Assembly (NCBI RefSeq): GCF_000699445.3 | Contig: NC_067196.1 | Span: 32,570,616-32,634,615, forward strand | Source of the DNA: Schistosoma haematobium | Lineage: Eukaryota; Platyhelminthes; Trematoda; Strigeidida; Schistosomatidae | DNA length: 64,000 nt | Reading direction: 5' to 3' | In this document: positions 1-10,850 of the stretch, piece by piece | Position numbering within the stretch: the stretch's first letter is position 1 | Layout: each line of letters begins with the position of its first letter | Position numbers and translations under genes: made by a program | Notes under the pieces: model-generated | The model's input: only the letters and a program-made list of their open reading frames with translations | Database searches by the model: none | Told to the model about the DNA's origin: nothing

Positions 1-1660
1 GTACACCCTTCTTTGGTAGACAATCCCAGAGAATAGTCTTGTCCAACGAATATGAGGGTGGCCCTAATGTCAAGAAACACAATGAGTTTTGACCTGTAAT
101 AAGTATGACGGTGTTCTAACATATGGCGAGGGGTGAAGACATAATCCTCGACCAGAACGAAAACCAGCCTGCTCCTCTAGAATTAAACTTTCTCGGGTTT
201 TAAACAATCTACGAAGTACGACGGAAGCCAATAATTTAGACGCAATCGGAAGTAGACTTTTATCCCCCGATAGTTGTTGCTTTGGTGACGTAAACCCACT
301 TCAAAGATAAAAACTAGTGACTGATCCCCAAATGTTAGAATACGCCCTGATTACCAGGCATTTGCGAAGAATTGTTTAGTAAATAGAAGGTCCTCATAAT
401 CACTAAAAAGGGCCGGAAGTAAGTCATCTGGGATTGGTGATATGTGACGCTTCAGGGGTTGGAGTTCCTTGTGGAATTTCACCTCGTTAGGTGCATCAGT
501 CGTCACCGACCAAGGGGGGGAGGACAGTATGATCAATGATGCAGGAGCAGCAGACCATTTTAATCGTTCCTCGAAAAACTGTGTCCATCGTCCAGGAAAT
601 CGATAGATGTTATTGATTGGTACTCAGTCAGCTTCACTCGCTTCTTGCTGCCAGTGTCTCAGATGAGATGAAAATGCTTCCGGCAGTTACAAAATGCAGC
701 TGCCATTAACAATTCATTAGCACGCTCCGACAACCAGGCTTGTAGTTCCTTTGCACAATTTCACAACGTAAGTCTCTGTTCATGGGCAAACTAGAGGCTA
801 GCCGGAGTAGCCCGACGTGCTTCGATGAGTTGTAACGAATATGTAGAAACCCAGAGCTTATAAGTGAGACGTCGCGCGAAGCCGCAAGCGACTTTACTAT
901 TCACTTTCATGGAGTCATGCAATTGCAGCCAGCGCCCATCTATACTTTTCAATCGGTTGATAGTTAGCCTCAGTTTGATATTTACTTGCAAAAGAAACTG
1001 CAACCGACGAATTTATTGGACGCTGAAATGTAAGATTGACGTAAACAATGGTATAACCAGAGTCCAGATAAATACTCCGAGAGGAGTGGGAGTCTTGTAC
1101 ACAACCACGCTAGAGCTAGTTGACCGCTATGTGATAAGTGTGAATCCAGGCTTGAGATACAGAGGGAGGATGCTAGGTGGGACACGGCGATGACTGTGCC
1201 GATGGTTCATACAAGCCAGAAACATGTTTTAGTCTGCGTAAAGTTACAGTAGGTGGTCACCGTTATTTGACCTGAGACCCACGAGTCCCCGTTGGCCACT
1301 CAAACGACTCCTCTGTGCCTATACGACCGGTTTGTGCATTCGACTCCCCGGTTAGTACTACAATATCTGTCGAACACACTTTCTACAGAACACTTAATCA
1401 GTGGTAGAACTCATCCTTGGTTGTATCCGGGATGCAGTCTGTCAGAGCGTAGGTAGAGATGACAAAAAGACATCGTTCTTCAAACCGATTTCTTCTTACT
1501 TTGATGGAGCTTTCTACTCTAACAGCACACAATCGACTGTTACTGAGGATCCAATCGATTAATACTGCTTCAGATCTAACGCTTAGTGCGACACCAGCGC
1601 CAACAAAACCAAACGACAATGTCACAGTCGGAATACATATTGATTAAAAGTTTGTGGTGC
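1..1660 (-). mobile_element. Decayed SR2-like (RTE clade) LINE, cut by window edge
   Basis: The minus strand reads like the endonuclease and reverse transcriptase parts of the better copy at 44192-48171, with many substitutions, indels and stops. Positions 1-120 match the RT region near 45520-45650, and 1398-1625 match the endonuclease region near 47030-47230 (shared words such as SRLCAV, ESSIK and KDEFYH). The 3' end lies beyond the left window edge; on the other side similarity fades near 1660, so the 5' end is missing. No usable reading frame remains. Family assignment rests on similarity to the internal copy. Confidence 0.85.
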
Positions 1661-2199
1661 CATAATCACTTAGAAAGGATTGTTATATCAAAGAAAACAA
1701 AGGCATCAGCGACTAATATTGGTAGACAAGCAAGTATACAGGTCCCATATGATAGTTACATTTCACAAGAGTACGACTGAACGCAATTAATTTTGTGGGG
1801 ATAACGACTACAGGATTATAACGAGTAAATCAGCTTAACGAAGGGTTTGTGATCAAGTTTCAACAGTTATTTGATAAATGAAAATTTATTCGACCACACT
1901 CCTAAAATGATATCCTTCGACGTTTTTGTTGTGCATGATCTGAATCAAATACCTTAACCGTTTAACCAAACACAGTAGTATTAGATAATAGCGAAAATAA
2001 TTAACTCTCAAGACTACCGTTTTACGCCTACCCACTTTTTGCAAATGACTCTTAATAACCATTCTCTTCGCTATGACAGTGTAATATTTTAAGCCGATAA
2101 AACAGTGCATTGAGTCAGTATCAACACGTGATCAAATAGTTCATAGTTAAATGTATTCTTTATATTAGGTATGGAATCTTGTTGGTTGACCTAGCGTGA

Positions 2200-2395
2200 A
2201 GCGATGGCTCAGTGATTAAAGTACTCGACTTCTACTGACTAAGTTGTCAGAAGCCAGCTCCAGCTACTTAAGCTTTTGAGAACCAGGTAATGTAACTAAC
2301 TCTTACATTTAAAATGTGGCTCAAAAGACAAATATAAAAACCTGAGTTAATGAGTAAAAATGATCCAGTAAGTCATGGACTTGAATCTTATTTTT
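2200..2395 (+). repeat. tRNA-derived SINE-like repeat
   Basis: A box-A-like start (gatggctcagtgattaaag, near 2213) is followed by a degenerate box-B-like segment. A tail then aligns by eye with 26020-26130: 'accaggtaatgtaactaac' here against 'accaagtaatacaaataac' there. Two related copies in one window support a dispersed short repeat rather than a tRNA gene; no cloverleaf is evident. Confidence 0.5.
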
Positions 2396-2539
2396 AACAC
2401 CATACCTCGATCACCGATCCCTAAGAACATTGAGGACGTAAATTAAACTGAAAAAATATCATCTTGAAATGAACAGTACCGCTCCTTACGGTGTACATAT
2501 ATGTTGCGCATTGTATTGCCTAGCAGATGAAGTGAAAAC

Positions 2540-3030
2540 GTAAGTAAAACTCTACTCCTCTATTGTGGATACAGGTTCAACTGTGTTTATCTTGATTGTT
2601 AGAGGAATGAGGGTGGTTATCACTGCCCCATTGCCCACATCGTGAAAGGATTTTTCTAGAGCTACCTGAAAAGAAAATTAGGTTAGAGATCTTATTGGCC
2701 TGAGAGCGTGACCGCAGTGCCCAAGAGGCAACTGCTTGGAGTCATACACGAACCTTTGCGGGTGATTTCTGTGTTAGCTCCTACTTGTTGGAACCTTACC
2801 GCCGGAGACAAATATCCACGGAATAAGGCGAGCTGTATAGTTTAAGGTCGATCTCTTCCAACCTCACCCTCCCTTTGTGAGAAGGCAAAATCGTCGTTAT
2901 GCTGGTTATCTGAGGGAAACACCTTACTGTCGCCCTATTGGTTCGTCACGATAGGCAAGCCCAACCACAACGTCAAGGTAGCAGCAGTGGTCGGGCTCAG
3001 TTGTGCATAGATTCTGGAGATTATAATAAA
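2540..3030. repeat. GC-richer tract, probably a dispersed repeat
   Basis: Base composition is clearly richer in G+C than the AT-rich flanks, and no open frame of useful length is present. It resembles retroelement-derived sequence in texture, but I cannot assign it to a family from sequence alone. Confidence 0.25.
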
Positions 3031-3680
3031 CAACAAATATTCTTGGGATGCAGTTTTTAAATACTAAAACCCCTAAATTGTACAAGGAAACTCCGACTAA
3101 ATACGGGATAGTAAAACTGACCTTTCGAATACATAAATGTGAACAGAAAAAAGAGGACTATTTCTATAAGATAGGCTTGACAACAAGATCAAAATCAGAA
3201 CCCCAAATAGTCAAATGCTAGCAGGAAGATGAAGAGTTGGTGAGTCTGCATAACCACCATTGACTTTGAAAGGCTTTTCAGACTTTGAACTTCCAATATT
3301 AAATTTAGCAATACGGCAATAGTATCTGAATGTTTTAAAAATAATGGTTAAGCATGTGAAGAGTACTGAAAGATTATTGTTATTATCCAGTTGATAATAT
3401 CGACTTTTAACTTGTGGTACATAGTCTCATAGTCAATAGGAAAGGATAAAAATATGCAGAGAAAGAAAACCGGTGACGAAATGCTCAGAAACCAAAACTT
3501 CATCTTTTTTACAAAAAATATCATAATTAGAATGACAAACATGTTAGCGTCCTTAAGAAATGTCACTGTGAAAGATGACACTAGCTTAGTATACCAACGA
3601 AAGTGGATTTTATGAACAAGACTTAAAACCAACAAAACTATAAAGACACTATGTTCTATCCCAGAAACAGGAACACACAT

Positions 3681-3686
3681 TTTATT
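3681..3686 (-). terminator. Candidate polyadenylation signal of the IRF gene
   Basis: AATAAA on the minus strand lies 12 bases after the proposed TGA stop (3701-3699). It is unusually close to the stop, so the last mini-exon or the use of this signal is uncertain. Confidence 0.35.
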
Positions 3687-3698
3687 TATCTCAAGACC

Positions 3699-4634
3699 TC
3701 ACGATTGGCACTCCGTGATAAAATGGACAGGAATATTAGGAACAAATAGCACTTACTTTGTGTAACTGGAACCAAGCACGACAGCTAGCAACACGAGCCC
3801 ACACTAGTAGGCTATCAGTAGATATCCCAGGCTTTAGTTGTTGACCAAATGCCAGAACGACTTCGAAATGAGGACGTGACTGTTGATTTTGACGATATGA
3901 GTCCAGGTGAAACAAAAACTGATCATAGTCGAATATTTTCTCCCTTAACCGACGTCCAAGCTTCTTTGCCAAAATATATTCTCCACCCACCGTTGGAATA
4001 TACACAAAAACGGCACACTTGCATATTCTTTCAGCGTAAATACTACCATGGATAACTGTCAGTATGATTCCCCTGACCATATTATCCAACAAGAGATCAA
4101 CATAGGCCTTGTTGGCTACTGAGATTTGGTGTGGAATTTGTGCTTCAATAGGATCAGGAGCAGCAGGTGAGCTGATCTGTAAGATACATTAGTCAAGAAA
4201 ACGGTAAATACCTCATCAAATCTCCCATAGTAAATACAACAACCATTAGGATTGGTAACTATTGTGTCTCTAATGCGGACACTTAGATGTTGGATGCGCA
4301 CACCTAACTGATGGTATTCCGGTTCCATAATGTCAGGTAACAACTGAACATGTTGATTTGCTGAACCAATCCCAGGGACAAAACGGTTAGGAAGAGATAT
4401 GCCCCCAGTTATGACTGTAGTGTTGTTTGGAGCTTGATACTCAGTGTAACTTGATGGGGACAAGTTAGCATAACTATCTAAGTTCATGTTCTCGTTATCG
4501 CATCCCAGTCTTTGAGTGGCATTAGCGCTAGTAGAATTGTAATAAATCTTGTTACGGTTAAGCTGGTGACCTTGTAGTATATAAGCAGGGCGATAATTGG
4601 ACTGGATGTGTTGAACACCATCACCTCTTCGGAT
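3699..4634 (-). CDS. IRF: IRF C-terminal (IRF-association-like domain) exons
   Basis: Exon 4634-4212 (141 codons) and exon 4176-3757 (140 codons) join in phase 0 across a 35-bp intron. The first is Asn/Ser-rich and ends with LSVRIRDTIVTNPNGCCIYYG, which has the pattern of the first strands of an IRF-association domain. The second carries GIILTVIHGSIYAERICKC, then KIFDYDQFLFHL and FEVVLAFGQQLKPG, the order of conserved blocks in that SMAD-like domain. A donor AAA/GTAAGT follows; the stop is proposed in a tiny last exon (3710-3699). The last exon is the least certain part. Confidence 0.75.
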
Positions 4635-6341
4635 CTGAAATGATATAAGTGATAAATTACTCAATTACATCGACTGGAAATGTTTAAAAGAAATTTTGTA
4701 GATTATTCTTTTCAGTCTTTGTGTACTTTAACCAAAAGATAAAGCACTTTTGAAGGAACAAAAATGTTTGAAGAAACTTCTAAAAATTTGGGGACAGGTG
4801 TCGACGTCAGACATTATAGTTGCGAATATTTTACATAAAGCACGTACAAAAAATGTGTAGCCTCAAGAGGGTGAGTCACTTCGAATCTGTTTCTGCGCAG
4901 CAAAATTGAAAATGGTTTACCTTTATCTGAATCATCACTGAATTATCGAATGGCGTCTACGCAGAATTGCAGTAAGACAACTATCTTCAGTTTGTGAGGT
5001 ACGACCTCCAGTTGAGAATGTTTGGTAGCTACCTACGTCCGAGTCACTGACTCAAAAAGATTCGAACAATCTAACCTGGCAGCCCAACGACAGCACACAG
5101 CCATTCAAAGATGTGTGTTTTAGACCACTTCTCAACGAAATACCAAGCAGGGTCGGTGTGAGTACAAGTACCCGGCAGTCTGGCCGAAATGCCATGATTT
5201 CTCAACAAACGATGAGGTCTCGGAACTCTAAGTTTAATGTCCAGATCTTCATAACTGCCCATATCGAACACTAAATACTGATGTTAAAACTACAACAGTA
5301 AAGGCTATTAATTTATAAAAAGGAGCTATGGACTATAACTTTCGCAGTAATACATGTTTATGAACAGTTATAAAAGACAGCAAACAATGAAGGATTTAAC
5401 ATTTATGAATCGGTTGGAGACCCCTAGTCGGAGGCTCATGTCCAACGAGGGGTAACAAGCGTAACAACAAAAGAAAACACGACAGACTTAGTGTACAAAT
5501 ATTAGACTCAGAATTATCATATAAACCAGACCGTCAACAGTCAGCTACTCTAATCACCGATCAAAATTATTTGAAATACATAAGCAAGTACATAAAACAT
5601 CAACGCCCTAAAAATCGAACTAATTTACCCCAGAAACTAATTCAGATAAATGATGCAGACAAATTTACAGGTCCTGATTTTACTTATGCAAGTGGAAAAT
5701 AAATGAAGTCATATAAGATTTAAATGCAACGCAATTGGTTAAAATGAAGTAAGCAACATCATACATACCACAGCAAACCGACGGGTATTCGATTTGAGCC
5801 CTGACAACTTCTGGACAATCAGCGTAGGTCGTCTTGAAAGCGGAATTCGAGAATTCATTGGAGAGCTAGAAGCGTCCGATCCACTCCACGAAGTGAATCT
5901 ACATCCTGCCTGTATACCATCGAAGATCATGCTAGCATTTCTTATCGCATTCGCTCGCCATAGAGATTCTGTTTTGCTCACAAAGCGATACACTTTAAAA
6001 GGTTCTTCACAGTGTAAGTTGTGACGCTGCTTGACCTCTTGGATATCAGGCGCTTTGTTCAGTGCACAACGAAGCCGAGTTTTCCACATCGGCCAGTCAG
6101 GTGTATCGATGCCCTCCCGATAACGCCCAGTAACAACAGCCCAGTCCTGGAAAGTAAGGACATTTGTCTAGTAATGTACCTTAAATATAGCAGCATCATC
6201 TTCCGTCCATGTATGTTTACTATGATGCTTCCAGGGGATCCTGAATATTCCCTTTTCTTTATCGATCCACTTTAGTCCTTCGATCCACCCGTCGTTGAGT
6301 CGACTTTCCAACCAAGGCCGAAGCCTGACACGAATATCCAT
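3699..6341 (-). CDS. IRF: Interferon regulatory factor (IRF) family transcription factor
   Basis: Proposed coding exons in transcript order: 6341-6180, 6146-5769, 5277-5076, possibly 4956-4921, 4634-4212, 4176-3757 and 3710-3699. Introns of 33 and 35 bp separate the first pair and the 4634/4176 pair. The start ATG at 6341 is preceded in frame by TAG and lies just after an acceptor-like tract, fitting a 5' UTR. The product (about 540 residues) has an N-terminal IRF DNA-binding domain with five spaced tryptophans and a C-terminal part like the IRF-association domain, so it should be a nuclear, dimerising regulator of promoters with GAAA-type sites. The join between the 5277-5076 exon (phase 1) and the next exon (phase 0) does not fit, so one exon in 4640-5076 is wrong or missing. 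No frame-breaking mutation is seen in the two domains. Confidence 0.85.
5076..5277 (-). CDS. IRF: Probable middle exon of the IRF gene
   Basis: It is open from an acceptor after 'aacatcag' in the phase left by exon 2 and ends at a donor-like CCAG/GTTAGA. Its 67 codons contain a Trp-rich stretch ending in WSKTHIFEWLCAVVGLPG, which superficially recalls the start of a SAM/Pointed helix bundle, but no complete domain is visible. The exon's end phase does not match the following exons. Confidence 0.55.
5769..6341 (-). CDS. IRF: IRF DNA-binding domain exons 1-2
   Basis: Exon 1 (6341-6180, 54 codons) and exon 2 (6146-5769, 126 codons) are joined in phase 0 across a 33-bp intron with GT and AG ends. 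Tryptophans at residues 10, 25, 37, 45 and 56 match the spacing of the five-Trp repeat of vertebrate IRFs. Further on, WKTRLRCALNKAPDIQEV (about residues 75-92) is the DNA recognition helix with its Arg, Cys and Asn, followed by EEPFKVYRFV, the domain's last strand. Extra tryptophans at 19, 72 and 75 are also present. After about residue 110 the sequence becomes Ser/Arg-rich linker. Confidence 0.9.
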
Positions 6342-6378
6342 ACACTAAGAAAATCTAAAAGAAGAAATATTGCGTTAT

Positions 6379-7045
6379 TTAGATTGTATACGTTGAGCAA
6401 AAACACGGCAATATAACTACCATATCTATTATTTCATGAAGAAATGCAGTAATCATGCGGTTCGCCACAAATTCTGCAGGAAGACAAACGGAAAGTGAAA
6501 AAGAAAACGAAGATGAAACCGAAGCCACTACCGTTAAATCTTTTGGCGCGCTGTTGGGCCATTCAATTATTCGCTTCAATTTCAACTTCTGGTACAAATA
6601 GTAAACTATTTGTTCCTCGGGATATACGTGTAGCGGTAAATAAATCCCCAAAATAAATAGCTCTGTGAGTTTTCAACATTGGATGCTGACCATATGTTTT
6701 AGTGGACTCATCTAGCTGAAGGCGCCCGGTCATGCATCCGCACCAGAACATGTGTGGTAACGCTGTGCTCAACATCTACCGCAATCGCTAGCCAGACAAG
6801 ATCAGAGAATTCCGATATATTGGTTATCGCCAAATACACTCTTCCGATCTGCTCGACTCTGTCTTTTGATTTCTCTTGGTGGGTACGAATTATATTAGGT
6901 ATTGCTAGTAAAAGCGTTGTCAAACACTGAATACCTGTGCCACCATCATGCATGTCGATAGCCTTACAGAAAGGGATCTCAATCAATCTACCGTCATCCA
7001 ACACAATGGCAATCTTAGATGTTTTTATGCTCCTTTTTCATTTAA
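6379..7045 (-). other. Unidentified open frame interrupted by a solo LTR
   Basis: On the minus strand an open stretch from about 7045 to 6949 and another from 6628 to 6379 flank the solo LTR, and they are in the same frame once the LTR is ignored. I do not recognise the encoded peptide (it includes KIAIVLDDGRLIEIPF) and see no convincing start. It could be an upstream exon of the IRF gene, a lost gene piece, or chance. Confidence 0.25.
6629..6948 (+). mobile_element. Solo LTR of the Ty3/gypsy (CsRn1-type) family
   Basis: The sequence runs tgtagcggtaaataaatccc to ...ccatca and aligns over its whole length with the LTRs at 16093-16415 and 21042-21364, with scattered differences and about 3 bp less length. 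No internal region is attached, so it is a solo LTR left by LTR-LTR recombination. Flanking 4-mers (tacg and tgca) are not a clean target duplication. Confidence 0.9.
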
Positions 7046-7048
7046 CTG

Positions 7049-8515
7049 ATATCTAGACGATGAATTCAATCACACATTTCATTTCTTTTTGACTCATTGG
7101 TTTTTGCAGCGCCATGCATTTTAGAAGGGAAGTGGTATGTTTCCTAGCCGAGTAAGCCTTTTAATTTCGACTGTATCCCAACGGGTTAAGGCTTATTTTA
7201 TATTTATTTAGGCTGGATTTTCAGTTATAGTAACATATAAGTTTCAGCCTTTTGTGTTCAGTGTTTATAACATTAAGAGCTCTAAAAATAACGCTTTTTG
7301 TAAGTCAGTTTCTTCGTATTTCTCACATTCTAGGAGGCGTTTTGTGTTTTTCTCTCTGTGAGCTCACTTAACAATGTCAATGAAGCAAACAAAACATCGT
7401 TGTGGTATACCAACGCAGTGTGACAATTGCTACAAGTGATATCTTGTGTGCGCCTAACTCACACCGGCTGTATATAGAACGATTTTCAAGCCATTATCAC
7501 ATTGGCTGTGCAAGGCGTACGGCCCTACAAAGTCTCTGCTAATTCTTGAGGCGATTGTAGTCCTAGACACAGCTAGAAAGATGCTCTCAGACAAACGGTT
7601 GGTAGCAGATGAGCTGTCAGATCTTGGGGATGTAGTGAGCGTTATCACTAGTCCAGCTTTAGGTTTGAATGACACCATCAGCGTGAGTCCCTATGATTTA
7701 ATGGATAACAGATAAACAGATTTAGTCATAGTTACAGAAAAAAAGCACGCTAAAAAGGAACAAATTACAGGAAGCTCTAAAATATGTGAGTCGATGGTTT
7801 CAGCAGCAGATTCCGCTATGGATGCAAAATAGACTATGCAAGAGCAAAGTCTGAGCGATATAGATTATGTGATCAAGAAACAAGATAAGGTCAACAACTG
7901 GCTAACAGTAGTGTCTAGAAAATTAAGTAAACAGTGAGACCTTGTAGCAGCAAATAAATCCTGTGGCATCTTCAAGCTGGACGTCTGATGCGAAATTGAA
8001 CTGCAAGGATAAGATTTTAGGCAACAAAACCTCACCGTTTTTCAAAATGGATATCGTTGAAAAGTCAGTCATTTCTCACGAGTTGAGAGTCTTCCGAAGA
8101 GGAACCAAAGGCTAGATTCAACAACACCTAAATCGTATTTAGTTCTCAATCAGCAAGATACTTTCAGAAACAGTAGCAGGATTTGGTATCCATAAGCTTT
8201 ATCGAATAGAATAAAAAAAGGATCCTGTAAGTACGCAGGTAAGCCGCCTCATAAAAGTCACTTTTTCTTGTGCATATGAAGGAAACCTAAAACTGGAAAA
8301 TTCATGCAAACTTTCTGGATCCGGATTATCAGCAGTACGGATATCAGTCTGGTTGATCGCATTATGAGACGAACGGTAGAGGTTGAAGTAAATGAGTGCC
8401 GCCATGACGGTGAAAACAACATTGCACTTCACAGTTTTCATGTTTTAAATGTCAGTAGCAAAACGGTTCTCGAAGTAATCTCGGCTGCATGAAAAATATA
8501 TTTACAGAATTAAAG
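7049..8515. other. No gene recognised
   Basis: Short open stretches occur on both strands (for example near 7454-7860), but none shows a family motif, splice-phase continuity or a match to another part of the window. The tract is probably old repeat or intergenic DNA. Confidence 0.4.
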
Positions 8516-9525
8516 GTATGGTACACAAATCCGTAATTCATACGACGGACCACACAGCAAAGTGGTGCATGGACGGCGACCGGCTGATGCATTCAAAGTG
8601 AGGAACGGAGTCAGACAAGTCTGCTTACTATACCTACTTCTCTTCCTTCTAATAGTTGACTGGGTTATGAAAATTTCAACATCTGAGGGAAAGCATTAAA
8701 TACAGTGGACTGCTTGCATGCACCTAAGCGATTTGGACTTCGCAAATGACCTACATCCTCTATCACACACACACCAACAAACGCAGGTGAAGACAACCAG
8801 TGTAGCAGCTGTCTCTGTATCAACAGGACTCAACATACACAGGTGAAAAACCAAGATACTCAAATACAACACACAGAACACCAACAAAACCAATCACACT
8901 TGATGGAGAAACTCGAGAACAGGTGGAAACTTCCACCTACCTGGACAGTATCGTCGATGAACAAGGAGGATCCGATCACACGTAAAGGCAAGGATTGGCA
9001 AACACAACAACAGGACTCCTACAGTCGAAGAACAAATGGGACTCAAAACAACTGTCAACCAATATCAAAGTCAGAATCTTCAATACGAACGTCAACACAG
9101 TCCTACTGTACGGAGCTGAAACTTGGACAACTACTACAACTATCGTCAAGAATGTACAAGTATTTATAAATACTTGTCTACTGAAGATGCTCAATGTTCG
9201 TTGGCCGGATTCCATCATCAACGGTCTATTGTGGGATAGAACAAACCAGCTTCCAGCTGGAAAGGAAATTAGGAAAAGATGTTGGAGGTGGACAGGACAC
9301 ACATTGAGGAGATCGTTAAACTGCATCTCGAGGCAAACATTGACTTGGAATGTTGAAAGTAAACGGGAAGGAGGAAGACCAGGGAACACACTGTGTTGGG
9401 AATTGGAGTTAGACATGAAAATGATGAATAGCAGCTGGGAAGGATATTCCAGGACAGAGTTAGATGTAGAATGCCTGTGAGTGGCCTATGTTCCTCTCCA
9501 ATTGACAGCGGGCATAAGTAAGCAT
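8516..9525 (+). mobile_element. RTE-like LINE 3' fragment, copy A
   Basis: The fragment begins inside the RT domain (a form of NSYDGL ... VRQVCLL, then a degenerate FADD block read as FAND). It continues through the RTE C-terminal region ([48 protein letters not shown]). It is nearly identical to 61606-62613 and to the reverse complement of 53146-53950. A small indel near 8970-8990 shifts the frame, and a stop follows GKH near 8696, so it is defective. The 3' end is the common '..gcgtaagtaag' type end. Confidence 0.9.
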
Positions 9526-9879
9526 ATAAATACTCGCAACCTACTGAATAAATCATGAGCCCAATAACGTGGTGGACTTAAAAATAACCTGGTGTCAGGG
9601 CCATCTACGAAACATGATTGGCTTCATAAGTGTACGATAGAGAGGTTCATTTGGTTGGTTTCTTCTCTTGTAAGATGAACAGACTTAGCCACAATAGTGG
9701 CGAGGCTATTCTGTACATGAAAAGCACTTTATCCGTACGAGATTTTGAGACAGCAGCACACCGCTCAAGAGCCTACGAACTGGTGAGCTGCCGGCCGAAA
9801 TGTATAGAGCAAAACATTCATTTGTTGCAGTTTACCGCATTTCATAATGTGTAGTGGATGATTTCCTCCTAAATAAACT

Positions 9880-10850
9880 TAAACTGTGGTCAAACAGGCG
9901 TTAAAGCCTTATAGTAGGTGACTTTAATACATCCTTTATAAATTAGGGAAACTCGGAAGTAGGAACGCTGAAAAAATCGTTTGACTACAAATTTTTAAAA
10001 ACTTCAGTCGCTCTAGCTTAATTCTAGCACATTAGAGATCCCATAAGATATGATCTACGAAACTCGTCTCTCTTAAACTTAGTCTTCACACATGACGATA
10101 GTGGCAATCAGGGAACTTTCCTTCCATATGTCGGGAGATCATACAGTCATCTTATTCAAGTCCATAGCTGATATGGTCTGTCAAGCAGATGCATCGGCCC
10201 CCTAACTAGCATATGAAAGGCAGACATGAAGGCGACCAATTATGAAGCGTCTGTTGAAAACTGGAATGTTGAGTCATGCGCACCAGTGGAAAAATCATGG
10301 AATCATTTCCGGTAGTAGTACAACCGAGTAATTCGACTGACTTACACTCTGGACGGTCCAAAAGGAGAAGAGGCACGGCCATCTCTGGATAGACTGGGGT
10401 ATTATACGTCGACTAAGACAAAAGAAGGAATGTTGGAACGTCGCCGCCAGTCTTAGGACAGCAAATACAATGGAACACTACAGATTGGTATGAAATAAGT
10501 ATATAAGTACGATCCAGGCAGCTCAGTAAAAATATAAAAAGTAGTTAGCCCAATCTGTAATCAAGCAGCCGAAGAGACTGTCCTCGTGCGTACGTTATAG
10601 AACAAGAACATATGATTGGATTCCCAACCTATAGACGAGGGTGAACCTCACATGACAGAGGATGATCAGGAAAATGCAGAGGTCATGGCAAACATTTCGG
10701 GGTAGTTTTCACTCAAGAACCTCTTCTAGACGAGGAACTAGACCTAAATACAGCTCCACGAAATCAGCTGCTTTCTGTGGTCTTTGATCTAGACAATGTA
10801 CTAGACCATGGTCTTAAAACCGCGGCTTCCTTGCTAGGTCGCAACTAAGG
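9880..10850 (+). mobile_element. Decayed CR1-like LINE fragment
   Basis: The plus strand, read across frames, gives an endonuclease-like GDFNTS near 9920, a block like LNLVFTHDD near 10075, and a block like EDDQENAEVMANI followed by a VFTQE-like segment near 10660-10730. That order is typical of the endonuclease-to-RT linker of CR1/jockey-type LINEs (schistosome SR1/Perere kind). Frameshifts and stops are frequent. The exact family is not resolved. Confidence 0.6.

Noticed and set aside
3348..3680. 110-codon minus frame after the IRF gene
   Set aside because: It is hydrophobic and AT-driven, with no motif, no splice link and a poly(A) signal in its first part.
8976..9416. 146-codon minus frame repeated at 53246-53686 and 62066-62506
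   Set aside because: It recurs only because the three LINE fragments recur; it is the antisense of the C-terminal RTE region and has no motif.
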